A DNA stretch of 64,000 nt. It comes from Siphonodentalium dalli (lineage: Eukaryota > Mollusca > Scaphopoda > Gadilida > Siphonodentaliidae). Under the pieces are notes generated by a model. The model saw only the letters and a program-made list of their open reading frames with translations, did no database searches and had not been told where the DNA came from. The stretch lies in contig CP136062.1 of NCBI GenBank assembly GCA_032622095.1, positions 129,661,282 through 129,725,281 on the forward strand, given 5' to 3'. The first letter of the stretch is position 1. Each line of letters opens with the position of its first letter. Position numbers and translations under genes: made by a program. Below are positions 22,295 to 35,034 of this stretch, in pieces.

Positions 22295-24790
22295 TTAATT
22301 AAGAAATAAGTCTTGTTTCGATTAAGGTTATGCAAATATGACAGTTTGTTTGCGCGTTAAAGTAAATTCGTCAATTGGCAGGATAGTCCTAACCGAAGGA
22401 ATAATGATGCAGTATCGAAATTCCCTTTTAAATTGTAGGAAGTGTTTTCCTGAGTTTTCCTGTATAGTTTTAGGCACGTGAACGCGGTAAAAAGCCGTTG
22501 TCATTTCACCCGATGCTGCTTTAATTTCTGTAGCGGAAAGTAATCAAGAAATTTAGGATATCGATAAATAAAGCGCAAAGTGTGACAGCCAATTGTTTTA
22601 CAGTATTCCGCGAATGGACAGCTTGTGACTAAATTATAAAGGCCTACTTGTATACGGATCAAATCAAATCATATTATATAGTTTAGAAAAATCGGGTCCC
22701 GATGTAGCATTAAACAATTTGCAGTCTTGGTAAACGACAGACCCACATACTCACACCGCACAATCGTTCTGACAATTCAGCGACCAATTTCACGATTCAG
22801 AGGCTTGTCAACAACGGTGTAGCAACATGTTAACGATTCAGTGACCAAATAATATGGAAGAAAACTGAAAATATACACAGAAATGAAATGAATATGTTAT
22901 ATTTCTATTAGGTACGCTGATCTTCCATTCAATAATCTGTAAATAATTCAACACAAGGTGGTTAGCACAACAATACATAATCCTTGACATAAATAGACCG
23001 GTTGTTTTGGTTTTCTAACAAACACTGTATGCAATTCGTCTTGACTGTTGAGAAAATCTTTCCTATTATATTAATTGGAAACCAAATATTAACGTAGCCA
23101 TAAGGCGTTGGCCGATTTTCCACGAATACTGCTCACCTCAGTTTTGTGATTGATCGCTTGATATCCATACTTGGGGGGGGGGGCTACCATCACACTCAAT
23201 TGACAACGCCCAGTATGCGACTGCGGCAACAACAATTATGCGACCAGCAATTGAAATTTCATCCACTTATGTTCCCGAGAAGTCGTTTTACAATGAAAGT
23301 CATGCTCACTAGACATTCACATATGAGTCTTACGTTATTAGTTTGTCCAGCATATGTGTGGGACTGATATGGCACCGGATACCTGGTGACAAGGTGGGGG
23401 TTGGTGTTGTCTCATTATAGAATATCTTGTTTATTTGTGAGTAAAATCTAGATAACTAAAATTCCATATACACACAGCGGTCGGGTTTACTCCAATAATA
23501 ATACAAACCCAAAGGGTCGTGTTAATAATATATTATGGCCTATACCGCCAAATTAGCACCCGATCCAAGGGGGGGGGGTGGACATTAAAACAATCCAGAC
23601 ACGTATAAGCTAATATTTTTCATTTTGGGCACTTTTCGGGACTCACGGGCCCAGTTTTCTACTATTTTATATTTTAAAAACGTTTACTACATGTATTCTG
23701 GTATCCATCCCTTTTATTTTTATTCAAATAATGTGTTGCTCATTATTTTGAGTTTGCGACACCCACTCTTTTAAAGAATTTTCGCTAATACTTTCATATA
23801 AACACCTTTAAAAAGGTATCTCAACAGTCAGCAATTTTTCGAGGATATCTTTAGATGTAGGCCTACACGGTAATCAAAATATGACTTAAAATATCTTATA
23901 ACTCATGTTATGGAGATTGGCGACATTTTCGAATGAACAATCAACTTTCCAAAAAATATAAAACCACTGGGTTCATGGGAAAATGTTTAGGTATGCTAGG
24001 CAATTGATCGTGTTCAAATGTCAGAATTATCAGGTGGACCTCTCCTAGGTGACCTGGACCTATATGGCATCAAAGGCGGGGGCAGTCTACAAATTATTAA
24101 ATCCAGGGTCTACTCATTATATGAGGGCATGGTTTCTACAATTGTGGATGTATAGCATGGGCTTATACATGCAGAACTAAGCTCCCCGGTCATGCAGTTC
24201 CATGCAGATACGTCTTTCAAATAAAAATTGCCAACGAGTCACATAATCGTCATTGCCATGATCGAACCGGGGCGTTGTCAAATAGTCGACATTATTATTG
24301 CGTCAACAGAGGTACGAATTTGATAAATCCTAGAATTATGCATATCAGAACTTAAGTTGGATGTTAATTTTCGCATCATTAATGCCTCCCTGTAGCCCAA
24401 TAAATAGCTTTTCGCTGTCGGTTCACGGTTTGAGCTGACGGTCCCTATTTAACCAAGTCGATTGTGACTCATTTTGCGTATATATCTCATCCCCGTATGT
24501 ATTTTGTGAGTCAATTTGGTGGACTTTCAAAATCTACTCTATACAATAAACAGAAGAAACCCACTTATTTATTATCGTCCCAATTCCGTAGAAAGCCCCT
24601 TTATCTAAGTTTGTCATAAATTATCATGTATAATACAGTCGCTGAATTGTTAAAATGCCGTTGCACCGTTGTTGTCAAGCCACTGCATCGTGAAAATGGT
24701 CGCGGAATCGTCACAACGATTGGGCCGTGTGATACTGTGCCAATATGACTCGGGTGTAAGTTTACAGACTGAGTAATAGAGTGTTCCTTG
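22295..24790. other. no gene seen; one inverted pair
   Basis: The segment 22740-22830 ('gttctgacaattcagcgacc', 'cgattcagaggcttgtc') is matched inverted at 24640-24745. G runs occur at 23165 and 23570. The rest is unassigned. Confidence 0.45.
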
Positions 24791-24881
24791 TTAATCTATT
24801 CCCGATATGGTAAAAATAAAGAGCGTTTATCTCATACATGTGGGAAAAATTGAACACTTTTGTAAATTTGCGATGACTTAA

Positions 24882-25375
24882 AGGCACGTGAGGCCTTAAT
24901 TGTCGAAAATATTCATATTTGTTCCAATCACCGTAAACAGAAAAACTTTAAAACGCATACAGTTTCGTTCATATATACCATGACCATCGCGTAAACAGCA
25001 TGTTATCACAAAGACCTACTATATTTTACCTAAGCAAGAGCCTGATTGTGTTACAGAAGACAGCACAATGCTACTGGCTAATCACACACAAATGGCATAA
25101 ACGCTCTTTATTAGTTCCATATCAGGAATTCACCAACAAATAACGCTCTTTATGTTTACCATCATAATATAAACAAACACCAGAAAAGTAACTTTTTTAT
25201 GCTTTTGTTTACATAACAATGGTCAACAGATGACAATAACATACTGTTTATACGATATTTCTTATTTGTATACGGACAAAGTCTGTCTACATTTTGATGT
25301 TCTTTCTGTTTGTGGCGGTTTTTGGCGGGTGTAAATATTTTCACATGATACCCACCGCCAAGGCCAACCGTACCT
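24882..25375 (-). mobile_element. TTAA-target non-autonomous element, complete copy
   Basis: 494 bp between two TTAA (24878-24881 and 25376-25379). Terminal inverted repeat AGGCACGTGAGGCC / GGCCAACCGTACCT (imperfect; 10 of 14 match). TTAA duplication is the hallmark of the piggyBac superfamily, so a piggyBac-type MITE is the likeliest class, though the termini lack the usual CCC start. It contains two 'aacgctctttat' words. The 60-codon frame is a shadow. Confidence 0.85.
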
Positions 25376-25379
25376 TTAA

Positions 25380-26230
25380 AGACGATTATCTTTCAGAATT
25401 GATATAGCCTCTATCGATATTTCGTATATGTATGGACCTATCTTATCCCGCTGTCCAATTTACATAGATTTAAATGTACATAATTGTGATGACGTGAAAT
25501 AATAAATCGTGTTCCAAATCCGGGATTAGAATTCGGCTGAAGTCGTACGCTTCCATGTTGGCTGGATATATGTGCATGATTGCGATTTTGCACTGCAAAT
25601 TTGCACTAACAATTAGTTACTTGCATGCGGAAAATGTCACAATCTTCTATAACTACGTGCACGCGCACTAAGTTAATAAGGCAATCTGCGCATATTAAGA
25701 GTTGCGTTTGAGACTGCAAAAGTGCAAATTAAACGGGAATCACTTGTTATTGCAGAAACGTGACTAAGCGGTCATCTTTGGAAGGTGTGGTGTCCCCTTC
25801 GCGATTTTCCAATTACTCTCGGGATCTATATACGGTGCGGAATTAGATGGCCTGTCGACAATTTCGTTGAAGCCATCAAGAGCACCGGTGGTATATGTAA
25901 TGGCTATATATATATCACATCCAACCCCTATTATATTATTTAAAAAGCCATTACATATTTCCTAATATCTCGCTGGTGATGAATAAGCGTCTTGGCATCG
26001 CGCAAAAAAGGACCACGCGTCGATGTTTACACTGATTGAGGCGGATTAATACTATTTCGAAAAGACACGCATGGTATCAACATCAGACGATACAAAATGA
26101 TTGCTTCGTTGTATAAACGTTGTATAAGTGTAATGCATTTTGCAACTTCTCTTAAGGTTTATTTTTATTTGTTAAAAAGGCACAAAGCTCTAGTTTTGTT
26201 CATGTGATAGACATGTACAAGTTCTTCAAC
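25380..26230. other. no gene seen
   Basis: AT-rich; nothing recognisable. Confidence 0.5.
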
Positions 26231-26233
26231 TCG

Positions 26234-26355
26234 TTATGTTGGGATATAAGATTTTATGAAACTCGTTAGATAAATTTGATTCACAGCTCGTCTACGACTC
26301 GTTTGTAAATAAAATTTATCAAACTCGTTTCATAAAATCTTATATCCCAACATAA
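26234..26355. repeat. 122-bp foldback MITE, 'actcgt' family
   Basis: 'ttatgttgggatataagatt' pairs with 'aatcttatatcccaacataa', and 'tttatgaaactcgtt' with 'aaactcgtttcataaaa'. The same 'acgagtttcat' motif forms the hairpin at 39526-39645. The minus frame at 26330-26533 starts inside it and is not called. Confidence 0.75.
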
Positions 26356-27239
26356 CTCGTGGGAAATCCTCTATATATACGATGTCTACGGAGTAATATA
26401 AATTCTGAATGTAAACGGTGACTGCCTCCCCTTTCTGGGGGGATTCTCGCGCTATCAAACTATTAGTACTAGAACTTAACAGTTCGTGCATGGTCCTCGG
26501 GATTGCTCTGCTACATTTTAAAAAGTTGTTCATCTATGACAATACAGTATACGTGCATACATATTGTATGATATAGACACTAATGAACATCGTCTTATAC
26601 ATCGTTTCTATCAGATGAATACTACCCTGAAAAGAACCCCTTGTCGTTATAGCACTGTGCGGTGGATATGATTCACCAGAAAGTATCGCACATCTACCGT
26701 ATATCGTATATAAGTGTTCTGATGTCCATCCACTGATATCTTGTGTATTTATCGACCATGATTTGTCCCTACTACCAACATTACTGGAGTTCGTTTTCAC
26801 AGACTGTGTTTATTTTATAAACCGAATAGTTGATTTGGTAGCGACTGAACGCACAATGTGCATTCGCTAGCATTTATGATACACAATGTCGTCGATATGA
26901 GGACAATATCTATCAGATTTGCCTTTCGTCAATATACACCGCCTCACGACCAAATCGCAAGCATGAACCGTATATAAAATCTGCAGTACAGGGACGCAGA
27001 CTGGATCTTTCTGCGGAATGAGTGTTTAAGATATAATTGTGCTGGTGGATACTTCGGGAATCACGTATCCCTTCATATATCCCAGAATGTGGACGTTGAT
27101 ACATATTAATGAAAGAGTCAGTTACACTGCAGCTTATCGTGGGGAGCGGATAATATCATACATTACTGTCAATGGAGCGACAAGGAATGCGTAAAGTTTA
27201 AATATTTACCAGAGGTCAACACAAAGAGCCACATGAAGT
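26356..27239. other. no gene seen
   Basis: Minus-strand frames of 88 and 63 codons (26534-26800, 26913-27104) carry no recognisable motif or splice signals. Confidence 0.4.
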
Positions 27240-28250
27240 TTAGGATCAATCAAATCCAATATGGCCACTAGCGGCCATGTTTATTAACGAACTTTGGAAA
27301 ACAATTAATTGGTCCCATCTAGTTTTAACCCCGAAGATCCCTATACAGTTTAGTGACGATGGGATGAGTCATGTAAAAAGTAATATCCAAGATGGCGGCT
27401 GGTGGCCATGTTTTTCAATGAAATTCGAAGATCCATATGATGATTGTTGACGATCGGATGAGGGATGTGCACGTGGTCTATATGGTGTGCCAAAGAATTT
27501 AGTCATGCAAAGAAACAATCGAAGATAGCTGCGGGTGGCCATTGTTTTCTTCAAAACTCGTTCAAATTCGATATCCCCTATCTAGAGATGATCATATACA
27601 TGCTTGTAAATTTTAAATGTCGACTGCATGGTTTGTCAATGGATTCACATCTGAAATCCAAGATGGCTGCTGCTGCCATGTTTGAAAACTAATTTCGGAA
27701 AATAATTGATGGCTCTCATCTAGAGATCACACTGAAGATCTTTTTTGAAATTTGGTGTTGATTGGATGAGGGTTGTGGTATTTGTGGTGTGCCAAAGGAT
27801 ATAGACATGCAAGGTGTAAACTCCAAGATGGCCGCTGGTGGCCTGTTTTTCAACGAAATTTGAATTTATTTTTATCCCATCTAGTGGTCACACTGAAGAT
27901 CCATATACAGATTGGTGACAATCGGATGAGAGATGTGGTAAGCAGTGTGTGCCAAAGTATCTATTCGTGCAAAGAGTAAATTCCAAGATGGCTGCCGGCA
28001 GCAATGGTTTTCATCGAAAATCGTTCAAATTTGACATCTTCCATCTGCCTGTAAAGATTTCTTCGCTAAATGCGTGCTGCAAGGGCAATATATTCAAATG
28101 TGAATACAAGATGGCTGCTGGTGGTCATGTGTTTTAAAGAATTTCGGGGGAAAATCGATGGCTCCCATCTAGAGATCACCCGAAGATCCATATGAATATG
28201 GGTGACGATTGTATGAGTGATTTGGCATGTAGAATGTTCTAAAGAAAATT
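27240..28250 (+). repeat. tandem array, ~120-165-bp monomers with AAGATGGCSGCTGG
   Basis: About seven diverged monomers, with the AAGATGGC-type word at about 27256, 27391, 27519, 27657, 27823, 27985 and 28107. Consensus order: 'gaagatccatata', 'ggtgacgatcggatgaggga', 'gtgtgccaaagga', 'catgcaaagagtaaa', 'tccaagatggccgctggtgg', 'ccatgtttttcaacgaaatt', 'gatggctcccatctag'. The same family is at 771-1290 and as one copy at 55437-55470. All reading frames here (27369-28137) are shadows. Confidence 0.85.
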
Positions 28251-28476
28251 GTTGACGAACGCACGTACGGATGACGGTCGCCAACTCATGGCAATAGCTC
28301 AAACTTGACAAAGTCAAGTTTCCTAACAACGCATTCCTTTCTGAAGTGGTATAACATAAATTCACGACATTTCCCACTGTTGCTCATGCTTGAAATGAAC
28401 CAAACCATTTACTGATACTACTATGGGGGGTTTGGGATTTGACCCGGGAAGATTTGAAAGGGGCGGCACCCCTTTC

Positions 28477-29014
28477 CTACAACCCACTGTTGATTTTAAT
28501 GAAATACATGTTATGGTAATACATAAGCATGAATTGGTGAGGGTGAAATGAAGATGATCTAGACATTATTTCTTTTTCTTGGCTTTTTTTTTTTCTGTGT
28601 TGGAGTTCTTCTTGTTGTCGTTGTTGTTGAAATTTGATTGACTCGGCCAGCACTCTGTCGGAATCTGCGATTGTTTTATCGAGTCTTAGTTGTACTTCTG
28701 CAGCTTCGCGATTTCGCTTTTCACGTTCAGCTTCCCACTCTTCAGCTTTAGCTTTCCGCTCTTCAGCTTTAGCTTTCCGCTCTTCAGCTTTAGCTTTCCG
28801 CTCTTGTTTTTGCTTTTGTAGCTGTTGTTCTTGTTCGATATTTCCTTGTTCCAACCATCTCATGGCTTCTGAGATTATCTCCTCGTTTGAACGGGTGGTG
28901 GCTGTGCTGGTGTTGTCGCTGGTGATAGTAGAGCTGGGGGACACCGGATATGCGCATGATGATTTTATATGTAACCGGCAATAGTAGTCAACATATGATC
29001 GCCGTCAAATCCCC
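28477..29014 (-). CDS. charged coiled-coil reading frame, fragment
   Basis: Unrecognised. The open frame runs from a stop near 29015 to a stop near 28477. The longest start-like codon is GTG at 28944, and there is no in-frame ATG upstream, so this is an internal exon, a fragment or a non-gene. The product begins Ser/Thr-rich, then 'NEEIISEAMRWLEQGNIEQE', then a long Glu/Lys/Arg/Gln-rich coiled coil. The coiled coil contains the heptad ERKAKAE three times in a row; in DNA this is a 21-bp tandem repeat at about 28738-28802. The length of ordered amphipathic sequence suggests real coding ancestry. Such proteins occur in invertebrate transposons as well as in host genes. The plus-strand frame 28634-28984 is its shadow. 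Confidence 0.4.
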
Positions 29015-29836
29015 CTGATTGGATAACTAGCTGCCAATACTGTCAGAAACATCAAAGATTTACGGTGGGTCAATTATCGATAAACTGTCGCGAACTGTAG
29101 TCCGCTTCAAAGGCACCGACACGCGCTCCAATGTTGGATATTTCTACGCGTCAATTTTAACAGCTGATTTCCGTTAGTTGGTTGCTACATAAACAAACAA
29201 AAATACAATGGCGCAACTTTTGCGGAACTGTTACTTTTTGGATGGGTTAACGGAGGCCGATTTAGATTTATTGTTTATTTTGTTATTGAGATTGAAATTA
29301 GTTTAGTGAACTGAAACTGACTTTAAAGATAAATATTGTCAATTAAATTGCGAGTTCTCAGCAAGTCAGTCGGTGACCAAATTTTAATGCCAACTATAAA
29401 ATTGAAAACCAAAATTGGTCAATAAAATTGACTCAACAACGGGAGAGACTCGGCGGAATCGATAGATAAACCTGTTTCAAATGTTGATATATGGCACATA
29501 TCCTTGTATATCATTGTCTCGATATCATGTGACAAAATTTCTTGACACGAAACAGCATTTTTCCAAGATTGCAGTCAAATAAAAATAGGCGAAAATGGAT
29601 CAGGTCATCGTCGGAACAAATAATTTTTTAGTGATAACAATCTGAATAAGACAACTACTACATGCAGAAACTAACTGTTGTGCATATCTATTTCTATTCG
29701 AGATACTAGATTTTCACCATTATCAGCACTTTTAACGATAAGAGCGATGTTGAGAGACTATATTTTATCCAGCGCATTAAATTTAAAACAAAAAGTCTTG
29801 AATTGGCTGAATGTTTTCTATGGCTGCACATTTCGT
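29015..29836. other. no gene seen
   Basis: AT-rich; no motif. The minus frame 29706-29993 overlaps the foldback at 29845 and is a shadow. Confidence 0.45.
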
Positions 29837-29844
29837 TGATAATT

Positions 29845-30886
29845 GCCACAGGGGCCTGTAACGCGCTCCGCTGTCCCCCCCTTTGCGCTGCCCATATACG
29901 CCACTTCAATATATGCGCCTGCTTCACGTTAATGGTAGTATAATAGAGACAAGGGGAACTGTAGAAATTCACCTTTTTACCATCGCTCGGCAATCGGACA
30001 AATTTATCCCATTCACCCCAGTAATGCTAACGATATAGCCACGGATGTATCGGCGAAGAATTCATATTTCAATCAATACCACAAACTCCCATCAGAACCA
30101 TTCATATACATAGCATTTGATACATTTTTAACCACCGCATATTGTCTCCGGAGAGCGTAAATTTCCAGTTTGACCCGTCTCAGTAGCAATGGCGGATATG
30201 TTTCTCGAAATTCACCACCCATACAGCTTACTATCATTAAAAATCGGTCAAACGATCGACTAAACATCTGGAGCTCAGTGATTTCTTGTCGGCTAATAAT
30301 TTATTTACTCATACAAATCAACACATCGTCAGTAAACAATTTCTATAGAGGAGAAATCTGTCGATAATTCCAACTTTTTTTCATTTTTTGTTTACTATTC
30401 ACGCAGCTCCTCATTTTAATATTCATTATGACCTGACCTTTACATGACTGCCATAGTAGAAACAGCCAATCACCGCTCAGTATTAGAATCGATGTCAGGT
30501 CGTTTTGAATATTAAAATGAGGAGCTGGGTGGATCGTAAAAAAAATAATGAAAACGGATCAAACTGGAAATTTACTCTCTCCGGAGACAATATTCGGTGG
30601 TTAAAAATTTATCAAATGCTAAGTATATGAATGGTTCTGATGGGAGTTTGTGGTATTGATTGAAAGATGAATTCTTCGCCGATACATCCGTGGCTATATC
30701 GTTAGCATTACTGGGGTGAATGGGCTAAATTTGTCCGATTGCCGAGCGATAGTAAAAAGGTGAATATCTACAGTTCCCCTTGTCTCTATTATACTACCAT
30801 TAACGTGAAGTAGGCGCGTATATAGAAGCGGCGTATATGGGCAGCGCAAGGGGGGGGGGGACAACGGAGCGCGTTACAGGCCACTG
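29845..30886. mobile_element. hAT-like foldback element, 8-bp target duplication
   Basis: TGATAATT occurs on both sides (29837-29844 and 30887-30894). The ends are CAG(G/T)GGCCTGTAACGCGCTC inverted; the left end has four extra bases before CAG. The arms extend about 345 bp with high identity, e.g. 'ccacggatgtatcggcgaag' against 'cttcgccgatacatccgtgg'. Pairing resumes at 'cagctcctcattttaatatt' (30404) with 'aatattaaaatgaggagctg' (about 30507). The left arm carries about 190 bp (30180-30370) missing from the right arm. CAG...CTG ends and 8-bp duplications fit hAT elements. No transposase is present. Confidence 0.8.
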
Positions 30887-30947
30887 TGATAATTACAAGA
30901 CATGAGTTTGTCGAAATAACGTTTTAAGTTAAAAGAGAATTAGAATG

Positions 30948-31116
30948 GGATTAACAGTATGGTGTTTTGTGATTTCGGAAACGTACAGGGCGAATATACT
31001 GTGGCAAATAGCCGTTAATGGGCTCCGGATCCAACGTCGCCCATTAACTAAGTTGGCCACAGTATATTCGCCATGTATACCTTTTCCGAAATCAGAAAAC
31101 ACCACACCGTTATCCC
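30948..31116. repeat. 169-bp foldback MITE
   Basis: 'gggattaacagtatggtgtt' pairs with 'aacaccacaccgttatccc', and 'ggcgaatatactgtggc' with 'gccacagtatattcgcc'. The arms are about 75 bp around a short loop. The frame 30945-31175 is a shadow. Confidence 0.8.
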
Positions 31117-31679
31117 CTAAATATCCGGGGATCGACGGATACCGATATATTCACGTTAAGGCGAGATTCCGCTAAAATTTCTAAATATCATCGAGAGAAT
31201 GATAGTGATACTGATTATAACCTCATATATCAGCTAACATTTGGACCCAATGAACGTACGATATACCTAAATGAAGAGTAAGTTCCTTTGATTGCAACCA
31301 TTCTCACTGTTTTAATGACTTTCCAGTGGCCATGGCATAGGTTGGTTCACGAAAGTACGATTTGGCATTCGTTCTATTTCACCAAAGCTAATCGTCCATC
31401 GAGGGAATTTTCATGTGGTAGTAGACGACAAAGATTTTACTACAGTGTCAGTTCCACTTGAACAAATTGCCAAAAAAAGCGAACCGAATTTTTCATTTAT
31501 TTCGTGAACAAAATGTCTATTATTTTATCTCGAAAAGTTGGAGCACAACTTTGACCTTTTACCTGTGATTTACAACAAACAAACTGGATAAAGGATCACA
31601 GATGCCGTAACAGTCCAAGTCAACTTGGAGATATATCAAGATCTTCACTATCGTCGTTTTCATTGATACATGTACTCCA

Positions 31680-32050
31680 GGGATGTGACTCTTTGTCTCC
31701 GTGGTGGGGGGGGGGGGGCTTAAAGTTTCCAACTGCACTCCTGGAACCAGACCAAAGTGTTCAAGTCGGGGAATTTCTGTCTGCACCCCTTTGGTTTACA
31801 TTTTCCAACTGGTACATCAGACTTCTCAACTGTTGGAAATGTCCAGCCTGGCACCCCATAATAACCAATTCAGTCCGAAAAAGTTCACCGAAAATAATTT
31901 AAAAAATGGGATTTTGTTATAATGGTTCACAATAAATACTGGTTTGAAAATCAATCTATCGGAACACTTTGTATCCAATTCCAAACTGATGTATAAGGTC
32001 AGGCATGGGCCTAATTCTGGACAACTGTTTACCATGTTGACCAAATCTGA
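31680..32050 (+). repeat. G-run / TTTCCAACTG repeat, copy 4
   Basis: 'gtttccaactgcactcctgg', 'ttttccaactgg' and 'caactgttggaaatgtccag' after a 13-base G run, as in the 17.9-20.7 kb copies. All reading frames here are shadows. Confidence 0.65.
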
Positions 32051-32187
32051 GCTGGTACGCCTATATAATACATATTCGTAATATTCGTATAACGCTCGAT
32101 CAGCACCTTCTCGCTATATTCACAACACCACCATTGTGTTATCCTGATTTTGTGAAATTTTGGTTGAATAGTAGTCCACGTTGAATA

Positions 32188-32416
32188 TGCCCTATCACTA
32201 ACTCGCGGCCATTTTGGATCCACCATGTCCAGTTCCGTGGTTTTACTTAACTTTCCATATATGAAGTCATGAATAATTCAACAGTTCCATATATGGAAAT
32301 GCTACTCCAAAACTTTGACCTGTAGCACTGAAACCACGGAACCGGTGATGGATGAATCTATGAAACCACGGAACCGCCTTGTGGATCCAAAATGGCCGCG
32401 AGTTAGTGACAGGGCA
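32188..32416. mobile_element. 229-bp MITE with TA flanks
   Basis: Inverted ends TGCCCTATCACTAACTCGCG / CGCGAGTTAGTGACAGGGCA, continuing through 'gccattttggatccac'. TA is present on both sides (32186-32187, 32417-32418), consistent with Tc1/mariner-type insertion. The interior contains a CCATATATGG word (32287) and sequence related to the 9057-9450 repeat. Confidence 0.75.
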
Positions 32417-32525
32417 TATAAAGACGATAATTTGGATATATACCGTATTCGTTTCTAAATTTGCGCTCTACTATTTTTCGCTCAGATTCTAAAAAACGCT
32501 ATATCTCTTCCTGACGCCTCGCCAA

Positions 32526-32580
32526 AACAACAACAACAACAACAATAACAACAACGACAACAGCGACGACGACGACGACA
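32526..32580. repeat. (AAC)n/(GAC)n microsatellite
   Basis: A run of aac units turning into gac/gacg units. Confidence 0.9.
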
Positions 32581-32599
32581 AATATTATTGTTATTGATA

Positions 32600-34809
32600 C
32601 TGGTTCAAATGATAAATTTCATTTTGGGTAAGGGAAAAGATACGGCATCATCGCTAATTTGAAAAACAATACTGCGATAATTTAAATATGGTGACGGTAA
32701 CCCAATCAGGGATGTAGATCTAGTCCAAGTTCCCTGCGACGTAAACCAGCTTGTGATATATGTAAGGATATATACATGTCGATACTGCTTTACGTTGACG
32801 CATCTTCCCTGTATCTTACGCTATCCGGTTCGGTTTGCGCCCAGACCCATGTAATTTCGAGATTTTCCGTCAATTAAAAATCGACTTTATCACATAAATC
32901 AACACATTGCATCATAATTTCGAATCTTTTATCGAGCTCGTTGCGGACGCCGCATAGTTACATTTCGCTCGAGATATATCGTTGCCCCATCTGCCACTCA
33001 TTCGATATAAGATTCTCGACGAAAGCCACTTGATGGTTTGTGCTCCAACATACACCTAATTATGTCCACTGTTTATTTGTTCCCGTGTCGATAAATACAT
33101 GAACTACCTTTCTGCGTGCATTTTATGTCACAGAAAGATGCATTGAAATAATAATAAAAAAAAACTTTGAACATGTTTGTGTCCCATAACAAAAAAACCC
33201 AACAATTTGCACGGCATGGAACGGAAGAGAGCGATCGGTGTTATATTAGTCTATTCTTGATAAGGTAGAGATAAAGAGCGTTTGTTTCACTTCTGTGCGA
33301 AAAATTGAAAACAGCTGGAAGATGGATATTACCATAAACAGTATTTTTCCAGAGCATATGGAGCCGGTATATCATTAATTCGTGTATTTGTCAACATATC
33401 TTATACCTCCTTCCAAATTACGTAGACAGAATTTGGAATCTCGAATGAGCCATATCAGTTTATGGTGCGCGCTGTGTTTTTATTTAGTATACACCGTTGT
33501 GTCAGATAAATTAAATCAATGACTGCCATGTTCGTTGATACTATATAGACTATGAGCTGCATGTAAACCCCCTCCCACGTGCGGCTTTTTGGTGTAGTTA
33601 TGATAACTCCGTAGAGCTAAATCAGTCCTTCGTGTTGCTGGTTGTTTGCCATCTGGCTGTTGGGGCTTTCTAGAGTTATCGGTCATTGAATCCAGGATGG
33701 CCGCCAAAATTGAATATCTGACCTGGTAAATTTTAATTCGCAATTACTCTGAAAGTTTATGAGGTATTAAGTCGTGCGATATGTCATTCTATTGATAATT
33801 GAATACTCCTTATTTATAAATATATGAATAAATTTCATATATTTAAAACGGCCGCCGGAAGTGGAAAATATGATGCTCTTTCACTAATATATTCTAGATA
33901 AGTTTCTCTTGTTTGAAACTGCTTGATAAATGTAAGTTTATTTTCGTATTTTTTTTTTATTAAGTGATCATTGGGGCAATGAAATAAGCAATTATTGGGG
34001 TCCTAGTCCCTGCTGACCCTCTAAAATTTGATTTTACAGAACGCGGTATAAACTTTCATAAAACAATCGCAATTGAGTTTCTCGTCATATATTTCAACAA
34101 GAAATGGGCAGAACTGGAATGTAAGTGATGCATATAATTACCCAAGCATATTCCAAGTCATTGGTACCAAAATTGATACTTTGGCTAAAAATGGCAATTA
34201 CAAAGAGACTCAATACTGTAGCATTTTTGGCAAACTACTTCCTTGAACGAAAATAGCGACAACTCCATATAAAATAAACACGTAAAGTACTTGTCACCAA
34301 GAGGACTACTACTGTTTTCCCTGTTGTATTTTAATTGTTTTCACATCTTTCAAACACGTGGTCCGCGTGCTGTTATTTTCTGCTCGTAGTCACATGATCA
34401 TGACCATGGCGACGCCCCACCATGTATTTCCCCGATTTCGTTGTGAATTTTAGAACCTTATTCCTGCCAAAATAACCCCATACAAGCCATAATACTACTT
34501 TATAATTTATCTATGACGTCATGACAACAATACCATTGGGCGTTGCACATAGCAAAATACTCGCAACTAAAGAATTTAGAATATTGAAATCCTGCAACAT
34601 AAAATACAATTTTCTTCATGAAGACAACGAAAACAGTTGTTTCAGTCATATCTATACCTTCAGACTAATAAGTTGTGCAATATCTGAGCTTAGGATCGCC
34701 CCAGTTCTACTATTTTAATAACTGGTCATTTGTTCCTCTCGTGCCATAGTTTACCATTATCTCCCCTTCAGCCTTGCCAGGTACGGTATAAACCACCTGC
34801 ACTTTATTT
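32600..34809. other. no gene seen
   Basis: It contains dispersed repeat pieces: 33010-33125 (related to 3990-4110) and 33400-33480 (related to 8085-8160). No convincing exon. Confidence 0.45.
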
Positions 34810-35034
34810 AAACCCACGTGATGAGTCGAATGAGTCATTTCCGTTTAACCATTTCTGTACTAAATGGATTCTCCCACTATTATAAAAGTATACATTAAAA
34901 TGGCCTGTTGTTCATCTGGAAAAAAATAGAATACAGATAATAACAATGCAGAATGAGTCAATGTATTGAGGGAAATGTTCAGATAATAATGGTCGTTGGC
35001 TGAACTTATTATCTGAACCTTTCCTAATGCATAC
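34810..35034. repeat. hairpin GGGAAATGTTCAGATAA family, copy 2
   Basis: The hairpin at 34970-35034 and the upstream flank ('gtcgaatgagtcat.tccgttta', 'ctgtactaaatggattctc') match 8130-8388. Confidence 0.65.
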
